From assembly GCF_003986955.1 (NCBI RefSeq), contig NZ_PIPN01000001.1, forward strand, positions 496,001-560,000: DNA of 64,000 nucleotides, in the 5' to 3' direction. Positions 23,062-30,700 of the stretch are shown piece after piece. The notes under the pieces were generated by a model, which had not been told where the DNA came from, searched no databases, and worked only from the letters and a program-made list of their open reading frames with translations. Position 1 is the first letter of the stretch; each line of letters starts with the position of its first letter. Origin of the DNA: Aliidiomarina sedimenti (GTDB lineage Bacteria > Pseudomonadota > Gammaproteobacteria > Enterobacterales > Alteromonadaceae). Both the position numbers and the translations under genes were made by a program.

Positions 23062-23472
23062 CTAACCACTTTCAGGAATTCCAGCCGGGTCCATCCACAT
23101 AGCTTCCCAGACGTGACCATCGGGATCCATCAGGCTGCGACTATACATCCAGCCATAATCCTGAGAAGAATTGATATCTTTTTTACCACCATTTTCAGCA
23201 GCTACGCTGTTCATCGTATCAACAGCTTCCCGGCTATCACACGACACGGCAAGTAACACTTCGCTCGAGGTAGCAGGTGGAATAGGACGGTCGGTGAAGG
23301 TACGCCATTTGGCATGAGTCAGTAACATGACATTGATCGCCTCACTCAAAACCATGCAGGCGGCAGTGTCATCAGTAAAGTCGGGGTTATTCTCGAAGCC
23401 GATAGCTTTGTAGAAATTCATCGACGCAGCAAGATCAGTGACAGGCAAATTTATGAAAATCATTCGGGACAT
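23062..23472 (-). CDS. VOC family protein (glyoxalase-like)
   Basis: 136 residues from ATG 23472, preceded by GGAGA. MSRMIFINLPVTDLAASMNF opens the fold, and RSLMDPDGHVWEAMWMDP closes it, with the usual His/Glu positions. This subgroup is commonly annotated as lactoylglutathione lyase-like or extradiol-dioxygenase-like without known substrate. A hairpin (23501-23523) lies in the leader region. The GST gene follows 26 bp downstream. Confidence 0.87.
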   Translation of the reverse strand: MSRMIFINLPVTDLAASMNFYKAIGFENNPDFTDDTAACMVLSEAINVMLLTHAKWRTFTDRPIPPATSSEVLLAVSCDSREAVDTMNSVAAENGGKKDINSSQDYGWMYSRSLMDPDGHVWEAMWMDPAGIPESG

Positions 23473-23500
23473 GGGGTAATTTCTCCGTAATGTTGAAAAG

Positions 23501-23523
23501 GAGACAGCCGCATACGCTGTCTC
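23501..23523 (-). promoter_or_regulatory. Hairpin in the leader between DinB and VOC genes
   Basis: GAGACAGC (23501-23508) pairs with GCTGTCTC (23516-23523) around a 7-nt loop. On the minus strand it is followed by CCTTTTC, so it may act as a weak terminator after the DinB gene or an attenuator before the VOC gene, which starts 29 nt on. Confidence 0.45.
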
Positions 23524-23599
23524 TCTGTAGTCGAACAAGCGGAGATGATATCGACAGTGTCGGGAAAATTATCTGCTTAGCTATATCGCGCCTGTCGCA

Positions 23600-24130
23600 T
23601 TACTTCACGTAGGCAAAATAGTCAGTAACCCCTGAGTCGCAGCCAAGCTGGTTCAGCAGTGTGGTGATTTGGCCACGATGATGGGTTTGGTGATTAAACA
23701 TATGAATAGCTGCCAACCAGGCAGAATGTTCGCGTTGTTGCCCCTTTGAATTGCTATAGCGCATGGTTTGCGCAAGCAATTCGTCTGACAATTCCTCAAC
23801 CCATTGCGTAATGACCTGGTCAGTAGCCTGTCGCTGAACGAGTAATTCGGAGAAATCACTGCACAGTTCCTGCCTCAATGATGAGAACTCATGAACCAGC
23901 GCCGCGCCACTCAGCGACGACATCTGCGGAAAGGCGATAGCAAAACGCCCCAACCAAATCCTGTCCGCCAGCAGAATATGATTCAGCGTGCTGTGAATAG
24001 AGCCGAAGAACGCACCCATGTCCTGCTTGCGTTGCTCATCGCTAAGTTTTGCAATTTGCCCCAACAGCAACTGATTGAACTCGCGATTGTATTTAGCGAA
24101 CCCGCGAAACTGCTCTTGATGCGCTCCCAT
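23600..24130 (-). CDS. DinB family protein
   Basis: 176 residues forming a four-helix bundle. The metal-binding histidines of the family are in GSIHSTLNHILLADRIWLGR and MFNHQTHHRGQITTLLNQLG, the latter being the hallmark HxxxHRGQ motif. DinB-like proteins are metal-dependent thiol transferases or hydrolases (bacillithiol- or mycothiol-S-transferase relatives). A strong GGAGGAGG site lies before ATG 24130. A VOC gene lies 21 bp upstream, probably in the same operon. Confidence 0.93.
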   Translation of the reverse strand: MGAHQEQFRGFAKYNREFNQLLLGQIAKLSDEQRKQDMGAFFGSIHSTLNHILLADRIWLGRFAIAFPQMSSLSGAALVHEFSSLRQELCSDFSELLVQRQATDQVITQWVEELSDELLAQTMRYSNSKGQQREHSAWLAAIHMFNHQTHHRGQITTLLNQLGCDSGVTDYFAYVK

Positions 24131-24151
24131 TCAACCTCCTCCCCCGAGTAT

Positions 24152-24571
24152 CTAAATCCTTTTCGCCATTGGATGATCGGGATTCAGTTGCAGTAAATCC
24201 CAACGATTTCCATATAAATCCTCAAATACAGCCACTGTGCCATACTCCTGACTTTTCGGTTCACGAATGAATTTTATATCAACTGATTTCATGTATTCAT
24301 AATCTCGCCAAAAGTCATCAGTACTGAGAAATAGAAATACTCGGCCGCCCGCCTGGTTACCAACCACATCACGCTGCTGTGGCTTTGACGCCTTTGCGAG
24401 AAGCAACGTCGTCCCTTGTGAATTCGGCGGAGCAACTACCACCCAGCGTTTATCTTTTTCAGGTTGATAACTATCTTCAATAAGCTCAAATTTCAGCTTA
24501 TTCACATAAAAATCTATCGCTTCGTCGTAGTCTTTTACTACTAACGCGATATGAATGATGCTCTGTTTCAT
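24152..24571 (-). CDS. VOC family protein
   Basis: 139 residues: KQSIIHIALVVKDYDEAIDF and YVNKLKFELIEDSYQPEKDK open the fold, and AVFEDLYGNRWDLLQLNPDH closes it. The metal ligands are conserved in kind (first-strand His, final Asp/Gln region altered: WDLLQL instead of xxExxE), so it may not be a classical glyoxalase. AGGA lies before ATG 24571. The DinB gene follows 21 bp downstream. Confidence 0.88.
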   Translation of the reverse strand: MKQSIIHIALVVKDYDEAIDFYVNKLKFELIEDSYQPEKDKRWVVVAPPNSQGTTLLLAKASKPQQRDVVGNQAGGRVFLFLSTDDFWRDYEYMKSVDIKFIREPKSQEYGTVAVFEDLYGNRWDLLQLNPDHPMAKRI

Positions 24572-24730
24572 TTATCTTCCTGTTAAAAGGCGTCAATAGG
24601 CACAACGCCTGTGCGCACGACTACGGAGTCCTGTTGTTTTACGCAAGAGCCATTGGGAGGCGTAGCTGCCGCCGCATAAGGGTTGTATTCTATGATTGAA
24701 GTTACTGAATTAGTTTTATGACAGCAAGTT

Positions 24731-25225
24731 CTAAGGCTGAATTTGTTCCGGGTTGAGTCGGTACAAACGCACCGAGCGGCCGTAAAACTCAAGGACTTCG
24801 AATGCGCTGAAGCCGGCTTTCTGAGCGACTTTTAATGACGCCACATGCTCGGGCTCGATGATGACCACGACCGATTTACAGAGTTTATGAGTGAATACAT
24901 AGTTCAGCACGCCTTCGGCGGCCTCGGTCGCCAGCCCCTTGTTCCAGTAGGCTGCGGCGAGCCGGTAACCAAGGTTCATTTCTTCGATGCCGGCGACCAT
25001 CTCCGGTGAAACACCACAAAAACCAATCAGCGTGCCATCTTCTTTATCGATGAGCGCCCACGGCCCGACGCCATAGGCTTCGTAGCATGCCATACACCAT
25101 TGAATGAATCCTCGGGTCGCTGTCTCGTCACAGACACCGCCAATCGAGTGTTTCATTACTTCAGGATCATTCAGGATCGCAGTCAATTCGGGAACGTCTG
25201 CTAGCGTTAGCGGCCGTATGATCAT
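24731..25225 (-). CDS. GNAT-family acetyltransferase (RimJ/RimL type)
   Basis: 164 residues from ATG 25225. MIIRPLTLADVPELTAILND opens the domain; NLGYRLAAAYWNKGLATEAA carries the acetyl-CoA-binding turn (W-N-K-G-L-A-T-E-A), and EPEHVASLKVAQKAGFSAFE is the typical last helix and strand. This subgroup acetylates protein N-termini or antibiotics, or has unknown targets. The frame continues 12 codons upstream to a GTG; the ATG was chosen from the family start. Confidence 0.9.
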   Translation of the reverse strand: MIIRPLTLADVPELTAILNDPEVMKHSIGGVCDETATRGFIQWCMACYEAYGVGPWALIDKEDGTLIGFCGVSPEMVAGIEEMNLGYRLAAAYWNKGLATEAAEGVLNYVFTHKLCKSVVVIIEPEHVASLKVAQKAGFSAFEVLEFYGRSVRLYRLNPEQIQP

Positions 25226-25298
25226 TCTTTGCGTTTCACAAATCACGCACCTTTTCCTCACTTAAGGTTCCGCTCTTGCAACGCGGTGGCCAGGGTCG

Positions 25299-25718
25299 TT
25301 ACAACCTTCCGTCCGGCACATACCAGGTCTTCACCACAACACTAAACCGCCCTGCCTGCACCGCAGGGTCGTTATTTGCGATTCGCTCAGCGTCTTCCAG
25401 CGACTCTGCACGCAACAACGTTAGCCCGCTAATGCCATCGCTCGCGTCAGCAAAGCCGCCAGCGGCGACAGCGGTGCCTGAATGCTGCAATCCAAGTTGG
25501 TACTGGATATGCTGTTGCATAATCGCCTGAGTGGCGGCCGGGTCACTGTCATCCGCATGCTTTGGCCCTTGTTTTACGACCACTGCATAAAGGGTGTCCC
25601 ACTCGGTGGGCATGTCATAAATGGTTTCACCATCACCCTGTGTATGTTCATCCTGCGCGTTCGATGCGGCAGTAAAAACTAACAGTGCGCTAACTAATAG
25701 TAGTAAGGATCGATACAT
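25299..25718 (-). CDS. Exported YCII-domain protein
   Basis: 139 residues. Residues 1-21 are a signal peptide (MYRSLLLLVSALLVFTAASN, then AQDE). The mature part has the ferredoxin-like YCII pattern: TLYAVVVKQGPKHAD, then IMQQHIQYQLGLQHSGTAVA, GLTLLRAESLEDAERIANND and the FSVVVKTWYV end. The YCII His-Asp pair of the cytoplasmic enzyme family is partly kept (H in QQHIQY). An exported YCII protein is less common than the cytoplasmic form. Function unknown. Confidence 0.78.
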   Translation of the reverse strand: MYRSLLLLVSALLVFTAASNAQDEHTQGDGETIYDMPTEWDTLYAVVVKQGPKHADDSDPAATQAIMQQHIQYQLGLQHSGTAVAAGGFADASDGISGLTLLRAESLEDAERIANNDPAVQAGRFSVVVKTWYVPDGRL

Positions 25719-25757
25719 TGTTTCAGCCCTGGTTTCAATCGTACTGTGGTAGCCATC

Positions 25758-26114
25758 TTACGCAGGTTCAGACCACACCGCATATTCGTTGCCATTCGGA
25801 TCGGCAAAATGAAAGCGCTGGCCGCCAGGGAAATCATAGGTATTCTGCACAATGATGCCGCCTGCCGACTTCACCCGCTCCTGGGCTTGGTCAAGATCGG
25901 CACTGTACAGCACCACTAATACGCTGCCGTTTTCTGTCGTTGCGACATTGTCTGATTTATAAAACCCACCATCGAGCCCTGCGTCCTGAACTGCCACGTA
26001 GTCCGGGCCATAATCAACAAACGACCAGTCAAACGCAGCACTGAAAAACCGCTTCGTCGCTTCAATATCCCGCGACGGTAATTCGACGTAATTTATTTTT
26101 CCATTCTCTTTCAT
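25758..26114 (-). CDS. VOC family protein
   Basis: 118 residues from ATG 26114 with GAGAG before it. GKINYVELPSRDIEATKRFF opens the fold; the central DAGLDGGFY and closing FPGGQRFHFADPNGNEYAVW show the single-module VOC type seen in many YdfZ/PhnB-like small proteins, with Glu at the metal-ligand position of NEYAVW. Substrate unknown. It is 45 bp downstream of the methionine aminopeptidase gene. Confidence 0.88.
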   Translation of the reverse strand: MKENGKINYVELPSRDIEATKRFFSAAFDWSFVDYGPDYVAVQDAGLDGGFYKSDNVATTENGSVLVVLYSADLDQAQERVKSAGGIIVQNTYDFPGGQRFHFADPNGNEYAVWSEPA

Positions 26115-26159
26115 ATCGTTCTCTCTCAATAATTTGTCCATTAGCCAACTACTGTTCGT

Positions 26160-26933
26160 TCAGGTACGCTCCTCATCACGCAACGTCAGTACTTCAAAGC
26201 CGTTGGCGGTGACCGCGATGGTGTGCTCCCATTGAGCAGACAACTTTTTGTCACTGGTGACGACGGTCCAGCCGTCTCTTTTGGTTTTAATTTTAGCCTT
26301 TCCCTGGTTGATCATCGGCTCAATGGTGAAAGTCATTCCTTCGCGCAACTCCAGGCCTTTGCCTTTCTCACCATAATGAAGCACCTGGGGATCTTCATGC
26401 ATTTCCCGACCAATACCATGACCGCAGTATTCACGCACTACCGAATAGCCGTTCCTGGTCGCGTATTGCTGAATAGCGTAGCCCACATCACCCAGGGTTG
26501 CACCGGGCTTCACCACCCGGATGCCTTCCCACATGGCGGCGTAGGTTTTGTCGACCAGGCGTTTGGCTAAGGGGCTAACATCACCAATCAGGTACATTTT
26601 GCTCGAATCAGCAATAAAACCGCCTTTTTCCAGCGTAATATCGACATTGACAATATCGCCGGATTTCAGTTTTTGGGTGCTGGCCGGGACCCCGTGACAG
26701 ACTACCTGATTCACTGATGTATTCAGTACATACTGGTAGCCATACTGCCCTTTACTGGCTGGCCGGGCGTTCAGCTCATCAACGATATAGCGTTCAGCCC
26801 AGTCGTTGATTTGCATGGTGGAAACGCCAGCCTCAATTTTATCGTCCAGATACGCAAAAACTAACGCCAGCAAGCGCCCGGATTCACGCATGAGTTGCAG
26901 TTCACTCTCACTTTTCAGACTTAGGTTATCCAC
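26160..26933 (-). CDS. map: Type I methionine aminopeptidase (accessory copy)
   Basis: 257 residues from GTG 26933 (TTG 26939 also in frame; AAGG spacing favours GTG). All five metal ligands are present; numbering from 26939 they are D100 (VNVDITL), D111 (IADSSKM), H174 (CGHGIGREMH), E207 (FTIEPM) and E238 (QWEHT). It is therefore probably an active enzyme that removes N-terminal Met. It does not lie beside rpsB or the ribosomal-protein operons where housekeeping map is found. Instead it overlaps the 3' end of a ParD-like gene by 8 bp, a known but unexplained pairing. Confidence 0.93.
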   Translation of the reverse strand: MDNLSLKSESELQLMRESGRLLALVFAYLDDKIEAGVSTMQINDWAERYIVDELNARPASKGQYGYQYVLNTSVNQVVCHGVPASTQKLKSGDIVNVDITLEKGGFIADSSKMYLIGDVSPLAKRLVDKTYAAMWEGIRVVKPGATLGDVGYAIQQYATRNGYSVVREYCGHGIGREMHEDPQVLHYGEKGKGLELREGMTFTIEPMINQGKAKIKTKRDGWTVVTSDKKLSAQWEHTIAVTANGFEVLTLRDEERT

Positions 26934-27132
26934 CGGCAACCGCCTTTATTTCAACATCAGCATGCTTCAATTGCTCACTCATGATTTGGCTAAACGACTT
27001 CGACGGATTGGCCTCAGCCAGCATTCCGACTTTAATCCAGAATTCGGCCTGGGCGTTGATTGAACGCACCATAACCGAACTCGATTTTCTGATTTCCTCA
27101 TGCAGTTCGTCACTGATTTTAACGATACCCAT
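26926..27132 (-). CDS. ParD-like family antitoxin-type protein
   Basis: 68 residues from ATG 27132, preceded by GAGGG. MGIVKISDELHEEIRKSSSV, then RSINAQAEFWIKVGMLAEAN is the conserved pattern of the ParD-like family, probably a ribbon-helix-helix DNA-binding protein (MGIVKI strand, two helices). Its partner is not a ParE toxin but a methionine aminopeptidase, whose start overlaps its stop. An 8-bp-arm inverted repeat lies 12 nt before the start and is the likely operator. Confidence 0.88.
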   Translation of the reverse strand: MGIVKISDELHEEIRKSSSVMVRSINAQAEFWIKVGMLAEANPSKSFSQIMSEQLKHADVEIKAVAGG

Positions 27133-27143
27133 AGTCACCCTCT

Positions 27144-27173
27144 GTTATACGATCTATATATGAAGCGTATAAC
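27144..27173. promoter_or_regulatory. GTTATACG-N14-CGTATAAC inverted repeat before the ParD-like gene
   Basis: Arms at 27144-27151 and 27166-27173 are perfect 8-bp reverse complements. The AT-rich centre (TATATA) could hold the -10 box. The position just upstream of the ParD-like gene fits autoregulation by a ribbon-helix-helix protein. Confidence 0.65.
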
Positions 27174-27229
27174 AACAAACAGCAGTCCGCAATAGCTCGT
27201 CGAGCTGGCGTTACCAGGGGAAATATGGG

Positions 27230-27619
27230 TTACGGAATACGGGCAATAACTTTTATTTCAAAGTCAAAGCCAGCTAACCAATTTACCCCGATTGCGGTCC
27301 AGTTTGGGTACGGCGCTTCGGGGAATACGCTTTGTTTGACTTGCATAATGGTCCCGAACTGATTCTCTGGATCGGTATGAAATGTCGTCACATCGACAAT
27401 ATCGTCCAGTGTGCAGCCCGCTGCAGCCAGTGTTGCCTGCAGGTTTTCAAAAGCCAGTTCAACCTGACGTGAAAATTCCGGCTCCGGGCTGCCGTCTTCA
27501 CGGCTGCCAACCTGCCCCGAGACAAACAGAAGATCGCCGGAGCGAATAGCAGCCGAATAGCCATGCTCCTGATAAAGTGCATGTCTGTTGGCCGGGAAAA
27601 TAGCTTCACGTTGTTGCAT
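27230..27619 (-). CDS. RidA-family protein
   Basis: 129 residues. HGYSAAIRSGDLLFVSGQVG, then ENLQATLAAAGCTLDDIVDV and FPEAPYPNWTAIGVNWLAG is the RidA/YjgF pattern. The invariant Arg that RidA uses to bind imine carboxylates is replaced in the usual place (NWTAIGVNWL instead of a R-x-x-V-x-V element), so it may belong to a Rid subfamily without deaminase activity. It starts with AGGA 8 nt upstream. It faces a TetR gene; three tandem operator-like sites lie between them. Confidence 0.88.
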   Translation of the reverse strand: MQQREAIFPANRHALYQEHGYSAAIRSGDLLFVSGQVGSREDGSPEPEFSRQVELAFENLQATLAAAGCTLDDIVDVTTFHTDPENQFGTIMQVKQSVFPEAPYPNWTAIGVNWLAGFDFEIKVIARIP

Positions 27620-27697
27620 AACTCAGTCCTCATTTTGGTAAACATTGAATAATTGAAGTGTCGCTTGTGCTATACCCTACTGCGATATTGAAGTAAT

Positions 27698-27760
27698 ATA
27701 CGGCACGTATGTAGAATGAATTTATACGCGTCGTATGTCAATATTTTATACGCGACGTAT
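27698..27760. promoter_or_regulatory. Three tandem ATACG-N3-CGTAT operator-like sites
   Basis: Perfect 13-bp dyads lie at 27698-27710 (centre GCA), 27724-27736 (centre CGT) and 27748-27760 (centre CGA), each followed by GT. Their centres are 26 and 24 bp apart, close to two and a half turns. They sit between the RidA start and the TetR start and are very probably bound by the TetR protein. Confidence 0.8.
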
Positions 27761-27781
27761 GTGAAGTATAGGGAGAGACAA

Positions 27782-28372
27782 GTGAGTAAACGAGCCCAAA
27801 GCATGGCAGAGAACCGTGCGAAACTTATTTCGGCAGCGCGTAAAGCCTTTGCGGATAAAGGCTATACAGCGTCATCGATGGATGAGTTAACCGCCGCCGC
27901 AGGCTTGACGCGAGGCGCGCTGTATCACAACTTTGGTGACAAACGCGGGCTTCTGGCTGCAGTGGTCGATCAAATTGATACCGAAATGGCTTTGCGGGCG
28001 AAGGAAGCAGGTGCTCAGACTGAAGACCTTTGGCAGGGGTTACTTGCAGAAGGCATAGCCTACATACGCATGGCGCTGGATCCTGAAATACAGCGTATTG
28101 TATTACTTGATGGACCTGCAGTTCTTGGCGACCCGTCGCAATGGCCGAGCCAGAACAGTTGCCTTGAAGTGACCAGGCAAACAGTCGAGCAGCTTATTTC
28201 TCAGGGTGTTCTGCAGCAGGTTGATACAGAGGCCGCCGCCAGACTGCTTAGCGGTGCGGCACTCAATGCGGCGTTGTGGATTGCTGCCAGTGGCACCCCA
28301 GAAGAGGTTACCCCTAAAGCGGTCGAAGCATTTCAACTAATGGCATCCGGCTTATTGCGGGACCCCACATAA
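27782..28372 (+). CDS. TetR-family transcriptional repressor
   Basis: 196 residues from GTG 27782, which has GGGAG 6 nt before it; the frame is open upstream only because it crosses the operator repeats. MAENRAKLISAARKAFADKG and YTASSMDELTAAAGLTRGAL with YHNFGDKRGLL is the TetR helix-turn-helix. The C-terminal ligand domain is short and hydrophobic. The divergent RidA gene is the likely target together with its own promoter. Its end overlaps the convergent phosphodiesterase gene by 40 bp. Confidence 0.93.
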   Translation: MSKRAQSMAENRAKLISAARKAFADKGYTASSMDELTAAAGLTRGALYHNFGDKRGLLAAVVDQIDTEMALRAKEAGAQTEDLWQGLLAEGIAYIRMALDPEIQRIVLLDGPAVLGDPSQWPSQNSCLEVTRQTVEQLISQGVLQQVDTEAAARLLSGAALNAALWIAASGTPEEVTPKAVEAFQLMASGLLRDPT

Positions 28373-29910
28373 GCCGTATTCAAATCATTGTATTTAAGAA
28401 CCTTAAGCAATGAATTGATAGACAGCGATTTATAAAAATACCAGCCCTGAACATGAGCAGAGGAAAAGTACTTCAAAATGACATCAAGCTCACCCTGGGT
28501 TTCTACCCCTTCGAAGGTCACTTGCCTGCGTAGGCTTGAAACCATTTCTATGATAGAGAACACCATTTTTTCTTTAAACTTGTCGTTCAGGGCCTGAGTA
28601 AAAACCCGATCAATTTTTATGTCATCGAAGGCTATTTCGGTTAACCAGACAAGGTTAGCAACCCCGGTACCGAAATCATCCAGGGAAATACGAAAGCCAT
28701 ACTTCCTTGCTTGCTTAGAGAATTTTGAAAGCGTATCCAGCGGCACTGATATTTCTTCCGTCATCTCAATTTTAATCTGTCTCGTCGCGAGACCTGAACT
28801 CTCGACTTTATTCTTCAGAAATAACAGGAAATTCTCGTCGATGACCTCAAAACTAGTGACATTGAGGGAAACGAAAAACTCTTTATTGTGCTTTAGCACA
28901 GGGGTCATTTCTGCAATAGATACGGCTGCTATGTGATAAGTAAGGTCCTTATAGATGCCAAGCTTATCGGCGATACTAATAAATAGTTCGGGCGATACAT
29001 TGCCATAGACCGCATCTCTCCATCGCACCAGGCTCTCGACGCCAATAATTCTGCGCGTGTCTGCCTGCAAAATAGGTTGGTATTCGACTTTAATTAGCTT
29101 GCGGTGGATGGCGCGGCGAAACCTAAACTCCATTGAGTTTTGCTTGTATAAATACGACTGCACGGCGTACGCAACTACGAAGCTAAAGGCGAGACTGATA
29201 ATAAACAGGAGCAGAATAACCGGAGCACTAAAGTAAAAGACCCCTCCCCTGTTACTTTCTGTATAGACACAGTAGCCGAAACGTTGACTGCAACGTGTTG
29301 TAACGACTTTAAATAAGCCTAGACTGACGGAGGCGCTAAGCGGCGTTTCCGATTCTTCTGACTGATAGTTTAAAAAGTTATGCTGCCGGTTTGCCATTTC
29401 AATCGAGTAAGAAAAGCCATGGTCCTTAGTGACGAAATGCTGAAATGAGAAGTCAACGGTGAACGCGACGATATCGAGAAATCGACTGATATCAAAACTC
29501 TGAGGAATGGGAAAAATAGATTCAGCCTGGGAATAGAGTTGGAATTCAGATGACACCTGATAAGACGTATCCGGTAATGTGGCAGGCGGATAAAAAACAC
29601 CCCAGTTGGCTGTGCATCTAACTTGATTGTCGGCAACAATACCTAAATCGTAAACATACAGATATTGATTAGCAATTTTTCTGAGCTGATCAATATTCTC
29701 ATCCGTACAATCAGCAATATCGCTCTCTTTCGCGCTTCTGATTGCCTGGATTAACTGCGATGAGACAAGTTCAGCATGTGATAAAAGCTCTTTAGAAAAC
29801 TCATCCTGAACGTTTCGCTGATACACTTTTGTCAGCGCATGCACAGCGAACATCAGAATTATGAACATGACTAATCCGCTGGCTTTCGCCCAAAATCCAT
29901 TTATCTTCAC
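28333..29910 (-). CDS. CSS-motif-like EAL-domain c-di-GMP phosphodiesterase
   Basis: 525 residues. Two membrane helices (about 11-30 and 228-252) enclose a periplasmic domain with cysteines C68 and C99; the CSS motif of the E. coli PdeC group is here CTANWG, with two more Cys near 207-214. The EAL domain keeps ExLxR (VESLVRW), the metal Glu of IKIEMTEEI, the DDFGTG motif, KIDR and FEGVET, so it is probably active. In E. coli such enzymes are redox-controlled through the periplasmic cysteines. It lowers c-di-GMP, favouring motility. It is convergent with the TetR gene. Confidence 0.93.
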   Translation of the reverse strand: MKINGFWAKASGLVMFIILMFAVHALTKVYQRNVQDEFSKELLSHAELVSSQLIQAIRSAKESDIADCTDENIDQLRKIANQYLYVYDLGIVADNQVRCTANWGVFYPPATLPDTSYQVSSEFQLYSQAESIFPIPQSFDISRFLDIVAFTVDFSFQHFVTKDHGFSYSIEMANRQHNFLNYQSEESETPLSASVSLGLFKVVTTRCSQRFGYCVYTESNRGGVFYFSAPVILLLFIISLAFSFVVAYAVQSYLYKQNSMEFRFRRAIHRKLIKVEYQPILQADTRRIIGVESLVRWRDAVYGNVSPELFISIADKLGIYKDLTYHIAAVSIAEMTPVLKHNKEFFVSLNVTSFEVIDENFLLFLKNKVESSGLATRQIKIEMTEEISVPLDTLSKFSKQARKYGFRISLDDFGTGVANLVWLTEIAFDDIKIDRVFTQALNDKFKEKMVFSIIEMVSSLRRQVTFEGVETQGELDVILKYFSSAHVQGWYFYKSLSINSLLKVLKYNDLNTAYVGSRNKPDAIS

Positions 29911-30124
29911 TGAACAGCCTCACCTGGTCGAGCAGACAACAGCTTTCATGCTGTACTTAGCGTACAAGGCCCGTGAGAATTGCTCTCTTTAAAATGGACG
30001 CATGATGCCTACCCGATAGATATCGGCAAACTTAAGCAAACCTTTATGTAAGCCCGATAATTCCTATCCGTTATTCGTCCTGCAGGCAGCTTCAGCAGCT
30101 TCCTTTACCTGGTGCTTAGCCACC

Positions 30125-30676
30125 CTACTCCGCAGCTTTGGGCGCGCTTAGCGCTTTGCTGTAATACCCGGAGGGGTCAAAACAGCAAACCCGCCGCTTA
30201 CCGGATGCTAACATGTCACAGGCATCCGCAATCCGTTTTGCCCGTGTTTTTGCTTGCTTCGCTGTGACGATCCAGTGGATCCAGTCGACCCGGGCGATAG
30301 TGGTGGTATCATCCCACACAGCCCGAGCCTCTGGCGCAGCGGCCAGTGCCTGCTGAAAATCTGCTGGAATGGCAGGCTCCGGCTCTTTCTCAACCGCAAT
30401 GATACTAAAGCTGACCAAATCACCTACCCCAACAGACGCTGCATCAAGCTGGTCTTTGCGGATCGGCAACCAATGGCTCAGCTGACCATCAGGCTCAAGG
30501 GTGGCCTCAAAGTCATAGCCATTCATGCTCACGTCCACGCTGGTACGGCCCCGCCTGGGCAAGGCCGCACTCGCGCTGTTTGGTAACACAATGAACGCAC
30601 TGAGGTCATCTGGGCCTGATTTCAAAGGCCGCAGAATAGTCGTCTCAAACTGAGAGTGCGTGTTGTTTTTTGCCAT
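30125..30676 (-). CDS. YdeI/OmpD-associated family protein with DUF1905 domain
   Basis: 183 residues. The N-terminal DUF1905 half contains FETTILRPLKSGPDDLSAFI and the strand-rich RTSVDVSMNGYDFEATLEPD; the C-terminal YdeI-type half contains WIHWIVTAKQAKTRAKRIAD and the final helix with CDMLASGKRRVC. This pairing is common in small bacterial proteins tied to polymyxin or bacteriocin resistance in Salmonella and Bacteroides by name only. Function here is unknown. ATG 30676 is preceded by GGGAG. Confidence 0.88.
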   Translation of the reverse strand: MAKNNTHSQFETTILRPLKSGPDDLSAFIVLPNSASAALPRRGRTSVDVSMNGYDFEATLEPDGQLSHWLPIRKDQLDAASVGVGDLVSFSIIAVEKEPEPAIPADFQQALAAAPEARAVWDDTTTIARVDWIHWIVTAKQAKTRAKRIADACDMLASGKRRVCCFDPSGYYSKALSAPKAAE

Positions 30677-30700
30677 TGTGCTTCTCCCGGGGCGCCATGA

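Noticed and set aside
24572-24730. Possible integron attC site between GNAT and VOC genes
   Set aside because: GGCGT/ACGCC inverted bits are present, but no paired RYYYAAC/GTTRRRY ends and no repeat of the sequence between other genes.
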